Source: Leptospiraceae bacterium
Lineage (GTDB): Bacteria > Spirochaetota > Leptospiria > Leptospirales > Leptospiraceae
Length of the DNA: 38,688 bases
NCBI GenBank assembly: GCA_027485405.1
Contig: JAIXRB010000211.1
Location: forward strand, 1-38,688
Reading direction: 5' to 3'
The notes under the pieces were generated by a model that made no database searches, was not told the DNA's origin, and worked only from the letters and a program-made list of their open reading frames with translations. Positions 31,607 through 38,688 of this stretch are shown here, one piece after another. Position 1 is the stretch's first letter, and every line of letters starts with the position of its first letter. Both the position numbers and the translations under genes were made by a program.

Positions 31607-33340
31607 TTAACTTCCGTAGAGAACGAACCGAATGCTGTCCAATTTACCTGTTTTTGAGTTGGATTCGGAGTCTGTGACATTTAATTTCCAGTTTCCGTCG
31701 GCAGGATAGTCAAGGAATGCAGATACTCCAAACTTTTGATTCGCCATAGGGGTACAATCAATGATAGGTAGACCTTTTTCAGCGGCAGTGTAACATTTCC
31801 TTGGTTCTAGGATTTCGACTTTTACTCCCGTGGAAGGGGCTTCTAATTCAATTCTCAGCTCTCCTTGGTTTGGATGGTCTGAGCTGAGAAAAATCTCTAT
31901 GTATTCAATCTTGGTTATTTTGGAATTTGCCACAGCGAGAGATGTTGAACTTGCGCTTCCTTCTGGAATGCTCGTCCCAGGTGTGACCGTAGTCTCCACT
32001 TTTTTCAAACTAGAAGAACCACCTAAACTGGAAAAACTGCTAGCAACCTCTAAGGCACGATCTGCATTGATCACTCCAAATCCATACTTTGTATTGAAAG
32101 GATAGTTAGATGTTCCACCCATTGGAATCCAACCTGTATCACTTGGGTCATTGACTCGAGCACTTTGAGCTAGAATTTTTCTTACATCTCTCCAAGTTAG
32201 ATTTGGATATTTCTCATATAACAAAGAAATAACACCAGAAACCATTGGTGTTGCGGCTGAGGTTCCATTGAAGGTTGAGGTATACCGGGTATCTTTATAA
32301 TTGTAACTCGAAGTGATGGGGCGAGTAGGAATATCACCACCAGGGTTGTAACCCCAGTTGTTTAAAATTCCTACTGCATCAGTAGTTGTAATTGCTGTGT
32401 TGATCTCTCCATCTCTGCCTGTATATGCCGACACCAAAAGGTTTGCACCTTTTTCGCTGAAATTTGCCCTTTTGCCTGTATTTAAAACTCCGCCAACCGC
32501 AATCACTCCAATGTGATTTGCATAACCATCCAAGACCGAAAAATCCACTTCTTCAGTGCTGTTCAATCTACCAGCACCATTTCCACCGGCAAATACATAG
32601 GAAGTCCCTTTTTCATTTCTTCCTCTTGCCAATCCTACTTCTAGAGTTTCATAAAAAATGTTAGGAGCCGAGACAAACTGTCCAGTTCCGTCAATAGCAC
32701 CCCAGCTGTTATTTGAAACCTCTACTGTTTTGTTTTCCGAAAGGGCAAGTACGAGATTTACGTCGGTTGCGGCTTCCAGGTAATTATAACCAATCAAATT
32801 GGAACAAGGAGCTACTCCCGAAATCCCTAAAGAATTGTTTGCCCTGGCCGCAATAATGCCAGCAACAGCCGTTCCGTGGATGGCTTTCTCTCCGCCAGGG
32901 TTGTTCAAAGAAAGGAAATTAGTTGCACTAACAAAGTTATAACTTCCTTCCACGACATTGGGCAAAAGATCTTCGTGGTCCAGAAAGACACCATCATCAA
33001 TAACCGAAACCAAAACCTTGTTTCCCGAAGCTTTTCTTGCCCAAGCTGGGAGGACGTTAATGTCTTCTCCAGCCGTACCAGCCGAATGAATGGAGGCAAA
33101 CATAGCTTGGCCCGAGTTTTTCAAATGCCATTGGAAACCAAACAATGGATCATTTGGATTGCCCGTGGGAGTTTCACAATCAGTGGCTTTGTATTCAAAT
33201 TTTACATTGCGGGGCAAAACTGGTGGATCATTGATCCACAAAGCCAAACGGCTTTGCGTTTCTTGTTCAGGTTCTCGGCAATCGAGGGTTAAAAGAAATA
33301 AAAACAGCGAGAAGGCGTAGGCAAAAGGCCTGGCGAGCAT
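31607..33340 (-). CDS. Subtilisin-like (S8) serine protease lipoprotein with C-terminal P-domain
   Basis: A 577-residue protein. The signal ends LFLFLLTLDC, giving a likely lipid-anchored Cys at 21. The S8 catalytic triad is complete: Asp D115 in VSVIDDGV, His H155 in IHGTAVAGI and Ser S361 in FNGTSAATPMVSGVI; the oxyanion Asn is in VSNNSWG. The last about 120 residues form a P/homoB domain (IEYIEIFLSSDHPNQGELRI, then FLDYPADGNWKLNVTD), as in kexin/furin-type convertases. A degradative or processing protease at the cell surface is expected. Upstream lies a good promoter with a palindrome. ATG 33340 has only AGGAAA at a long distance as a ribosome site. Confidence 0.92.
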   Translation of the reverse strand: MLARPFAYAFSLFLFLLTLDCREPEQETQSRLALWINDPPVLPRNVKFEYKATDCETPTGNPNDPLFGFQWHLKNSGQAMFASIHSAGTAGEDINVLPAWARKASGNKVLVSVIDDGVFLDHEDLLPNVVEGSYNFVSATNFLSLNNPGGEKAIHGTAVAGIIAARANNSLGISGVAPCSNLIGYNYLEAATDVNLVLALSENKTVEVSNNSWGAIDGTGQFVSAPNIFYETLEVGLARGRNEKGTSYVFAGGNGAGRLNSTEEVDFSVLDGYANHIGVIAVGGVLNTGKRANFSEKGANLLVSAYTGRDGEINTAITTTDAVGILNNWGYNPGGDIPTRPITSSYNYKDTRYTSTFNGTSAATPMVSGVISLLYEKYPNLTWRDVRKILAQSARVNDPSDTGWIPMGGTSNYPFNTKYGFGVINADRALEVASSFSSLGGSSSLKKVETTVTPGTSIPEGSASSTSLAVANSKITKIEYIEIFLSSDHPNQGELRIELEAPSTGVKVEILEPRKCYTAAEKGLPIIDCTPMANQKFGVSAFLDYPADGNWKLNVTDSESNSKTGKLDSIRFVLYGS

Positions 33341-33351
33341 AGTTTGCGTAG

Positions 33352-33366
33352 ATTTCCTAAGGAAAT
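33352..33366. promoter_or_regulatory. 15-bp palindrome (candidate operator) at the subtilase transcription start
   Basis: ATTTCCTAAGGAAAT: perfect 7-base arms around one central base. It begins at the -10 element of the minus-strand promoter and covers the expected transcription start, where a bound repressor would block initiation. Chance occurrence of such arms in this window is not negligible, so the position is the main argument. Its AGGAAA half might also serve as a distant ribosome site for the subtilase gene. Confidence 0.4.
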
Positions 33367-33393
33367 GTTAGAAAACTGTGCTAAATTTGTCAA
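33365..33393 (-). promoter_or_regulatory. Near-consensus sigma-70 promoter for the subtilase gene
   Basis: On the minus strand, TTGACA (33393-33388) and TAACAT (33370-33365) are separated by exactly 17 bases, 25 bases from the subtilase ATG at 33340. The -35 is a perfect match and the -10 matches at 4 of 6 positions. This is the best promoter found in the window. Confidence 0.6.
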
Positions 33394-33446
33394 AACTAAG
33401 TTAAAAATTCAGGAAAATTGTGGAATCCAAACTAGGTTTGGTTCCA

Positions 33447-33590
33447 CTAAGCCGCTTTGGAATGCTTGAGGCTTTGTTTGATTCGAGAATGATCCTCGGC
33501 AAGAAGGACTATGCAATCCGAATATGAGTCGAAATTGATACGACCCGATGCTAGGTCTTCATGCAAAAGGGCTAAAAGCAGGTAAAACAT
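33447..33590 (-). CDS. Candidate 47-residue protein, unknown
   Basis: ATG at 33590 is preceded by a perfect GGAGG (33595-33599) four bases away, and the frame runs 47 codons to TAG at 33447. It begins MFYLLLALLHEDLASGRINF and continues with a Cys-containing segment (SDCIVLLAEDHSRIK) and a Lys/His/Ser tail. The N-terminus is hydrophobic but too short for a clear membrane helix. Codon composition resembles that of the neighbouring genes. It lies within the divergent intergenic region and would be transcribed toward the subtilase. No family recognised. Confidence 0.42.
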   Translation of the reverse strand: MFYLLLALLHEDLASGRINFDSYSDCIVLLAEDHSRIKQSLKHSKAA

Positions 33591-33736
33591 TTTGCCTCCA
33601 ATCGAGTCGATTCTTCCAATGAGACATAATCTGGAAAGTCTTTTCTAGAAAATCCGCTCTAAATGTAATTTCGGAAGATCAAAAAATTTCCCTTACTTTT
33701 TTCTGTAAGAAGACAGGAATCGAAACAAAATTGTAA

Positions 33737-33764
33737 TTGAGAAGACTACAAGCCAGTTTAGAAT
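33737..33764 (+). promoter_or_regulatory. Candidate promoter for the PilZ-like gene
   Basis: TTGAGA (33737-33742) and TAGAAT (33759-33764) with a 16-base spacer. Expected initiation near 33771 would leave only about 6 bases before the ATG at 33777, so the message would be almost leaderless. Moderate match; could be chance. Confidence 0.3.
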
Positions 33765-33776
33765 CGAAGTGAACTT

Positions 33777-34082
33777 ATGAGCTCACACCATTATATTGAA
33801 ATTCCGTCTTCTCTAAACCTTTCCTGGGAAACATTGCCAGAGTATGACCTTCACCGCAACATCAGTCCAAGAGGAGTTTCTTTCGTTGCTCCTAAAGATA
33901 TTGAGCTCTCTTCCATTTTGCGAGTGTCCATTAAACTGATCTCGATGACCGGTTCCATTGAGTTTTTGGTAAAAGTATTAAAAACTCTTCCACATGATTC
34001 AGGGCAGGAGATCCATGCAAACTTTTATGATACGAACGGGGCTAAAGAGGAAGAGATTCTCGAATTAATTAATTCCATTTAA
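33777..34082 (+). CDS. Small PilZ-like domain protein
   Basis: A 101-residue protein with one beta-rich domain. The segment HRNISPRGVSFVAPKDIELS resembles the PilZ core D/N-x-S-x-x-G followed by hydrophobic strands (ILRVSIKLIS, IEFLVKVLKTLP). The upstream RxxxR motif that binds cyclic di-GMP in classical PilZ proteins is not visible, so it may be a non-binding PilZ relative that works through protein contacts. It stands alone on the plus strand; its last 18 bases overlap the M23 lipoprotein gene on the other strand. Leptospires have many PilZ and cyclic di-GMP proteins (general knowledge). Confidence 0.6.
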   Translation: MSSHHYIEIPSSLNLSWETLPEYDLHRNISPRGVSFVAPKDIELSSILRVSIKLISMTGSIEFLVKVLKTLPHDSGQEIHANFYDTNGAKEEEILELINSI

Positions 34083-34772
34083 CAGAAACTGATCTTCGGA
34101 TATAGTTTTTTCTTTTGCTAGGCGGCTTGCTAAAAACCGAGTCGTCGAAAGATAGTTCTCTTTGTTGAAATCATAGCCGCCACCGCGTGGTAAATTAGGC
34201 TTCGTTCTTAGCTCAAGGTGTAGGTGCGAAACATAGGTTCCGTCCGCATTTCCAATGGTAGCGATCCATTCACCTTTTTGGACCATAGCTCCCGGTTCCA
34301 CTTCAATGCTGTATAGGTGAGCATAAAGAGCTTCATAAAACACCTCTCCACCTAATTCCGGAATTCTGTGCACAACACGAACTACCTTTCCCCAACCGCC
34401 ACCAAAATCTCCTACAGAGCTAACGATTCCCGATGCCATTGCAAATACCGGTGCCCCAAAGTCGCTATCGCCACCTGCTATATGGCTCCAGTCTTCGCCT
34501 AAATGAAAACGATTTCCAAACCTTGGGTTTTCGACCCCAAATCTTTGTGATAGATAATACCCTTCGCCAAACTTTCCCCCCACTGGAAATTCAAACTGAT
34601 CTGCTATAAATGCGGGATATCGTTTGAAAAGAGGGTAGGGATCATAAACAATCTCGGGACTGGATGTTTCAATCCAACCCAACAATGGATTGCCCTGATA
34701 GCCAAAAGAAGTTGTGGTCTTGCATTGAGAGGCAATGGCAAAACAGAAGAAAAAGCTCAGAATTCGAAGCAA
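34065..34772 (-). CDS. M23 peptidase lipoprotein
   Basis: A 235-residue protein with signal MLRILSFFFCFAIASQC (lipid-anchored Cys at 17 likely). The peptidase domain keeps all zinc ligands: HLGEDW (HxxxD) and SHLHLELR (HxH). GAPVFAMASGIVSSVGDFGG and VEPGAMVQKGEWIATIGNAD are the usual LytM strands. It should cut peptide cross-links of peptidoglycan in the periplasm. Its start lies 2 bases after the stop of the flavin monooxygenase gene, so the two share a transcript although their functions look unrelated. Confidence 0.9.
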   Translation of the reverse strand: MLRILSFFFCFAIASQCKTTTSFGYQGNPLLGWIETSSPEIVYDPYPLFKRYPAFIADQFEFPVGGKFGEGYYLSQRFGVENPRFGNRFHLGEDWSHIAGGDSDFGAPVFAMASGIVSSVGDFGGGWGKVVRVVHRIPELGGEVFYEALYAHLYSIEVEPGAMVQKGEWIATIGNADGTYVSHLHLELRTKPNLPRGGGYDFNKENYLSTTRFLASRLAKEKTISEDQFLLNGIN

Positions 34773-34774
34773 GG

Positions 34775-36223
34775 CTACTTTTTGGAACTAGTCGTTAGTC
34801 GTTTTGTTTTTTTCTCAGATTCTTTCGGTTTTGAGTCAGCAGTTGATAGTAAAGACAGCTCTGCTTGCTCTGCCAATACTTGGACAGGTATTCGATTTTG
34901 CGCTTTCTTTGCTCTCTTTTCCCCTTTTTTAAGTTCGACTTTCATTTGATGGAGGAAAAGATCAAAATCCACCTGGATCGTATGACGATCACTTGTTACA
35001 TAGCGGTTTTTCATGTTTTTTTCATCTTTTTGGATCCACTCAAACATGGCTTTTTCTTCAGGGAAGGCATAGTTTCCTGTTAGATATTGAGCAATCCACT
35101 TCCCTTGTTGTTCTGCGAGAGGCATGATTGCTCCTAGTGGTTGCATTAAGCCGACAAAAAACAAATTGTCCATACTGGGTTTCTTCATTTTAAAGTAGAG
35201 CGGAATGTAGTTGTTTGGAGCTGAAAGAAAGCTCTCTTCAAAGAAGGGGAATTTGATATTGTAGCCTGTGCAGTAAATGATCACATCAACTTTTTCTTCT
35301 GAGCCATCGTTGAAGAGAACTTTGTCTCCCCTCAATTCTTTAATGACTGCCTTTGGCTGAATATCACCTCTTCCTAACCTAACAAGTAAATCTTGAGAAA
35401 TAGTTGGATGTGCTGAGCCAAATTTGTGGTCTGGCTTGGGAAGCCCAAAGTCTTCCATCTTTCCAACACCGTAGCGAATCAAAAGGTGAGCAAAAAACTG
35501 TTGAATGGAAAATGGTACCCAATGTGGCAAATGGGCTGTTAGTTTGTCTAGTGGTTTTCCAAACAAGTAATTGGGTATAACGTAAGCTCCTCTTCTAGAC
35601 GACAAAAATACTTTGTTGGCGACTCCAGGACGAGAAAGCTCCACAGACAAATCCATAGCGCTGTTTCCCATGCCCAAGACTACAACGTTTTTACCAACGC
35701 AGTCAATAGGGTGAGAAGGATCCACATAGGAATGAGAATGGATCACCTTACCATTAAAAGTTCCTGGAAACGGAGGATCGGGCCAACGCTCGCTCCAGTG
35801 ATGGCCGTTTGCTACCAATAAAACGTCATACAGTTTGGCTTTGCCTTTTTCGGGGGTAACTTTCCAGATGCCTTCTGGAGTAAGCTCTGCTTTTTTTACT
35901 CCATTTTTGAACTGAATATGTTGCCTGAGACCAAAATGCTGAACATACTCCCTAAAATAATCTAATATGGGTTCGTGGTTCGGATAATCTGGGTATTGCT
36001 TTGGCATGGGAAAATCTCTATATTCCATGCGGTCACGGTGAGTGTTGATATGAAGAGATTTGTAAATATTGCTAATACCGTTGTCGTTTTGGTATCGCCA
36101 GTTGCCACCGACCTCTGACCCTTTTTCGTAGCAATCAAATGGGATCCCGTTTTCTTTTAGGGATTTAATGATCGTGATTCCGGACGAACCAGCACCAATC
36201 ACACAAACTTTAGGTAATGCCAT
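34775..36223 (-). CDS. Flavin-containing monooxygenase (FMO/Baeyer-Villiger-like)
   Basis: A 482-residue flavoprotein. FAD motif VIGAGSSGITIIKSLKENG at the N-terminus, EVGGNWRY, then the FMO fingerprint region FNGKVIHSHSYVDP (FxGxxxHxxxY/W), a second dinucleotide motif VVLGMGNSAMDLS for NADPH, and the late motif IIYCTGYN. FMOs oxidise nitrogen, sulfur or ketone carbons; the fingerprint fits class B FMOs slightly better than Baeyer-Villiger enzymes. The C-terminal 60 residues are Lys/Arg/Glu rich and ordinary FMOs lack them. Upstream candidates TTGAAA-18-TAATTT and TTGAAA-18-TAGATT exist on the minus strand, both weak. Confidence 0.9.
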   Translation of the reverse strand: MALPKVCVIGAGSSGITIIKSLKENGIPFDCYEKGSEVGGNWRYQNDNGISNIYKSLHINTHRDRMEYRDFPMPKQYPDYPNHEPILDYFREYVQHFGLRQHIQFKNGVKKAELTPEGIWKVTPEKGKAKLYDVLLVANGHHWSERWPDPPFPGTFNGKVIHSHSYVDPSHPIDCVGKNVVVLGMGNSAMDLSVELSRPGVANKVFLSSRRGAYVIPNYLFGKPLDKLTAHLPHWVPFSIQQFFAHLLIRYGVGKMEDFGLPKPDHKFGSAHPTISQDLLVRLGRGDIQPKAVIKELRGDKVLFNDGSEEKVDVIIYCTGYNIKFPFFEESFLSAPNNYIPLYFKMKKPSMDNLFFVGLMQPLGAIMPLAEQQGKWIAQYLTGNYAFPEEKAMFEWIQKDEKNMKNRYVTSDRHTIQVDFDLFLHQMKVELKKGEKRAKKAQNRIPVQVLAEQAELSLLSTADSKPKESEKKTKRLTTSSKK

Positions 36224-36398
36224 AGCTACAATCTAAGGCAAAAAGGAACAGTGTTTCAAGTAGAAAATTAGGCTGGTTTTGGGTTTGTTTTCAATAATTT
36301 CTGTTCGATTTTTTAAGAAAGATCAGTTCCATATTTTATTTCCCAGATAGAATTGAGCTGTATTTCTTACATTCCTTTGCAGAAGTCGTAAATGGCAA

Positions 36399-36428
36399 TT
36401 GAAAAAGAAAGCGAGTATTGTTTACTAT
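36399..36428 (+). promoter_or_regulatory. Candidate promoter for the hybrid kinase
   Basis: TTGAAA (36399-36404) and TACTAT (36423-36428) separated by 18 bases, about 90 bases upstream of the kinase ATG. The -10 overlaps the left arm of an inverted repeat. Confidence 0.35.
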
Positions 36429-36456
36429 CTTATTAGAACTACATCATATAAGATAG
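36425..36456. repeat. 9-bp inverted repeat overlapping the kinase promoter
   Basis: CTATCTTAT (36425-36433) and ATAAGATAG (36448-36456) are perfect inverted repeats with a 14-base spacer. The left arm overlaps the -10 element and the right arm lies just after the expected start site. A dimeric regulator site or a weak AU-rich hairpin are both possible; no U-run follows, so it is not a terminator. Confidence 0.5.
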
Positions 36457-36516
36457 CAAGATGAATCCCCTGGAAGGCATGCTAAGGATTGATTGGAGAT
36501 GACTTGGTAAACGAAG

Positions 36517-38688
36517 ATGATCACAAACGAATTATTATTTAAAAAACTGGCGGCTCAAATCCCTGGGCTACTCTACCAATACCAAATCTCGCCAGATGGA
36601 AAAGCTTCCATTCTTTACATTTCCGAACAAGCAACTGAAATCTTTGAACTGTCACCATCTTCGATTCTAGAAGACTCTAGTTTGATCAGGGATCGAATTC
36701 ATTCAGAGGACAAAGAATCCGTAGCAAACGCTTTTCGAGTTGCTCTTCAAACAAAACAAAAGTATGAACAGACCTATAGGGTTGTACTGCCTGTAAAAGG
36801 AGAGCGTTGGTTATTTGCAAGCGGTCAACCCGAAGCTTTGGAAGATGGCTCAGTTCTGATTCATGGATTTGTTCAGGACATAACAGAACGAATAAAAACA
36901 GAGCAGATGTTAGAGGAGAGCAATCTTCGTTTATCCCTAGCGGCAAAAGCAGGCGGCGTTGGTGTTTGGGATTACAATGTCAAAGAGAACAAACTCCTTT
37001 GGGATGATCAAATGTATGCCCTGTATGGAATCTCTAAGCATACTTTCTCGGGCGTTTACGATGCTTGGCGAAACGGTTTGCACCCAGATGATTTAGCCCG
37101 TGGAGACCGAGAGATCGAATTGGCGCTTAAGGGTGAAAAGGACTTTAACACTGAATTCAGGGTGAATTGGCCAGATGGTTCTGTTCACCATATCCGAGCT
37201 ATAGCGACTATCATTCGAGATTCCGATGGAAATCCGGAACATATGATTGGAACCAATTGGGACATAACAGACAAAAAGAAAGTAGAGACGGAACTCATTA
37301 GAGCAAAGGAATTTGCTGAATCCGCAAGCAAAGCAAAGTCAGAATTTCTCGCCAACATGAGTCATGAAATACGCACTCCTTTGAATGGGGTGATTGGCTT
37401 TACAGACCTTTTAATCAAAACTGAGCTGAATGCCATTCAAAGAGAATACTGTAATAACGCAAATACTTCGGGCAAAGCTCTGTTAGGAATTATTAACGAC
37501 ATTCTAGATTTTTCAAAAATTGAAGCAGGTAAGTTGGATTTGGAGGTCATAAAAACTGATATCATTCAATTGATCGAGGAGGCTTCAGACATTATCAAAT
37601 ATCATGCAAATGCAAAGAACTTAGAACTCCTTTTGAATATTGAACCGAGTTTACCAGAAGTTGCAAATGTCGATCCAGTAAGGCTAAAGCAAATCTTGGT
37701 AAATCTTCTATCGAATGCCGTCAAATTCACTTCGGAAGGTGAAGTTGAATTAAAAGTTACATATACTCCAATTCAGGAAAATATGGGAGCCTTCCATTTT
37801 TCAATTCGAGATACTGGAATCGGAATCAATGAAGAGCAGAAAGCAAAGCTCTTCCAAGCCTTTGCGCAAGCAGATAGTTCAACCACTAGGCGATTCGGTG
37901 GAACTGGTCTTGGATTGATCATATCAAAGCTCTTGGCTGAAAAGATGGGCGGAGATATAAAGATTGAAAGTGTTTGGGGAGAGGGAAGTACCTTTTCTTT
38001 TTCTGTAAAAGCCCAAACTCAGTTGAAAAGAATAGCTTCTAATGAGAACCTTTCCGAGCCTTTGACAATACACAACGTACTTGTCATAGATGACAATGCC
38101 TCCAATAGAAGAATCTTAGAAATGAATTTTAAACACTGGGGGATTGCTTATACCGAAAGTGATAGCGGTTTCTCAGCAATAAAGCTGTTAGAAAAACAGA
38201 AGTTTGATTTGATCATTGTGGATTATCATATGCCTGAAATGGACGGATTGCAAACAATTCGTTTGATCCGAGAGACCTTGAATCTTTCCGCTCAGGAAAT
38301 GCCCGTTATACTATTACATAGTTCCTCTGAAGATCAGACTTTGAGAGATGAATGTTTAAAATTGGGAATTCGATTTAGTTTAGTGAAACCAGTCAAAGCC
38401 CATGAACTTTTTCATTTCATAAAGAATATAAGAGTCCCCCGAGAACAAAATCAAACTGAAATTGCAATCCGAGGAAAGTGCACTTTAGAACCAAAAGAAA
38501 CGAAAGAGAACCATACAGCAACGATTCTATTAGCAGAAGACGTAGAAATCAATATGAAGCTGATTAAATCCCTCATCAAAAGAAAATATCCAAATGTAAG
38601 TTTATTAGAAGCTGAAAATGGACTCAAAGCCGTGGAAATAGCAACAAACGCGAAAGTAGATCTTGTTTTAATGGATATTCAGATGCCC
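36517..38688 (+). CDS. Hybrid sensor histidine kinase (PAS-PAS-HisKA-HATPase-REC-REC), 3' end cut
   Basis: 724 codons are visible from ATG 36517 and the frame is open at the right edge. There are two PAS domains with PAC-like ends (HGFVQDITERIKTE and IGTNWDITDKKKVE), and no membrane segment, so it is a cytoplasmic sensor. HisKA contains H283 in NMSHEIRTPLNG. The HATPase has N-box LVNLLSNAVKF, G1 RDTGIGI, F-box FAQADSSTTRRFGG and G2 GTGLGL. The first receiver has D569 in VDYHMPEMDG. A second receiver begins ILLAEDVEINMKLIKSL and is cut just after its acceptor Asp at 720 (MDIQMP). A His-phosphotransfer domain may follow outside the window, as in BarA-type kinases. Ribosome site weak. Confidence 0.93.
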   Translation, partial: MITNELLFKKLAAQIPGLLYQYQISPDGKASILYISEQATEIFELSPSSILEDSSLIRDRIHSEDKESVANAFRVALQTKQKYEQTYRVVLPVKGERWLFASGQPEALEDGSVLIHGFVQDITERIKTEQMLEESNLRLSLAAKAGGVGVWDYNVKENKLLWDDQMYALYGISKHTFSGVYDAWRNGLHPDDLARGDREIELALKGEKDFNTEFRVNWPDGSVHHIRAIATIIRDSDGNPEHMIGTNWDITDKKKVETELIRAKEFAESASKAKSEFLANMSHEIRTPLNGVIGFTDLLIKTELNAIQREYCNNANTSGKALLGIINDILDFSKIEAGKLDLEVIKTDIIQLIEEASDIIKYHANAKNLELLLNIEPSLPEVANVDPVRLKQILVNLLSNAVKFTSEGEVELKVTYTPIQENMGAFHFSIRDTGIGINEEQKAKLFQAFAQADSSTTRRFGGTGLGLIISKLLAEKMGGDIKIESVWGEGSTFSFSVKAQTQLKRIASNENLSEPLTIHNVLVIDDNASNRRILEMNFKHWGIAYTESDSGFSAIKLLEKQKFDLIIVDYHMPEMDGLQTIRLIRETLNLSAQEMPVILLHSSSEDQTLRDECLKLGIRFSLVKPVKAHELFHFIKNIRVPREQNQTEIAIRGKCTLEPKETKENHTATILLAEDVEINMKLIKSLIKRKYPNVSLLEAENGLKAVEIATNAKVDLVLMDIQMP

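Larger units (their letters stand above)
33341..33776. other. 436-base intergenic region with promoters and a candidate small gene
   Basis: Between divergent subtilase and PilZ-like genes. It holds, from left, a 15-bp palindrome and a near-consensus promoter for the subtilase, a 47-codon minus-strand ORF with GGAGG, and a possible promoter for the PilZ-like gene. No tRNA, terminator hairpin with a U-run or mobile element was found. The stretch 33600-33720 shows only a weak CTTAC/GTAAG hairpin (about 33684-33706). Confidence 0.6.
36224..36516. other. 293-base divergent intergenic region
   Basis: Separates the flavin monooxygenase and the hybrid kinase. It contains weak minus-strand promoter candidates near 36230-36300, a plus-strand promoter with an inverted repeat at 36399-36456, and two tiny frames (14 and 13 codons from about 36392 and 36461) that I do not regard as genes. 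Confidence 0.6.

Noticed and set aside
33223..33239. Perfect 17-base palindrome GTGGATCATTGATCCAC (8-base arms) inside the subtilase gene
   Set aside because: It lies within coding sequence for residues about 35-39, and an 8-base-arm palindrome with a short centre is expected about once by chance in a window this long.
32876..33292. 138-codon plus-strand frame opposite the subtilase
   Set aside because: Antisense to a gene with a complete catalytic triad; no recognisable domain.
33684..33706. CTTAC/GTAAG hairpin in the protease/PilZ intergenic region
   Set aside because: Only five base pairs, AT-rich, with no following U-run, so it is not a convincing terminator.
36392..36502. Short 13- and 14-codon frames before the hybrid kinase
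   Set aside because: No ribosome site or composition signal; expected by chance in a gap of this size.

Overview
The window looks like a chromosomal segment of a Leptospira species (inference). The signs are AT-rich DNA, a diderm repertoire with several spirochaete-type lipoproteins, and a block running ispE, tRNA-Gln, short glmU, prs, rplY, pth, ftsH. A bacteriophytochrome and many two-component proteins suggest a free-living, environmental lineage rather than a strict pathogen, but species cannot be fixed from sequence alone.

Layout. 1-3401 (minus strand): the end of a surface-polysaccharide cluster, with three glycosyltransferases (the first cut by the window edge) and a degenerate methyltransferase-like protein. 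A GDP-6-deoxy-hexose reductase-like gene is divergent from it (3484-4371). 4357-12214: core genes in both directions, comprising a receiver-ATPase response regulator, pyrD, a 23S rRNA uridine methyltransferase, ligA with an upstream M23 peptidase, a SanA-like protein and a J-domain protein. 12275-16246 (plus): an AidB-like acyl-CoA dehydrogenase, two transporters and a DUF4442 thioesterase. 16243-18873 (minus): a small membrane protein followed by a GpsA-PlsB fusion, which places two consecutive steps of phospholipid synthesis on one polypeptide. 19010-23039 (plus): two lipoproteins, a bacteriophytochrome kinase and its single-domain response regulator, all tightly spaced.

31535-23022 (minus) is one long co-directional run: a FAS-type acyltransferase, a WYL regulator, ispE, tRNA-Gln(UUG), glmU, prs, rplY, pth, ftsH and an EVE-domain gene. 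It joins lipid, isoprenoid, cell-wall precursor, nucleotide, translation and proteolysis functions. 31607-38688: a subtilase with a P-domain and its own promoter/operator-like region, a candidate 47-residue protein, a PilZ-like protein, an M23 lipoprotein, a flavin monooxygenase, and a hybrid histidine kinase cut by the right edge.

Most notable observations: a Pth homologue that has lost most known catalytic residues; a stand-alone protein that looks like the acetyltransferase domain of fungal type I fatty acid synthase; the GpsA-PlsB fusion; a complete bacteriophytochrome/response-regulator module behind two lipoprotein genes; a receiver fused directly to an ATPase domain; and the fact that all six convergent gene pairs overlap at their 3' ends. 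No CRISPR array, insertion sequence, phage gene or integrase was seen.
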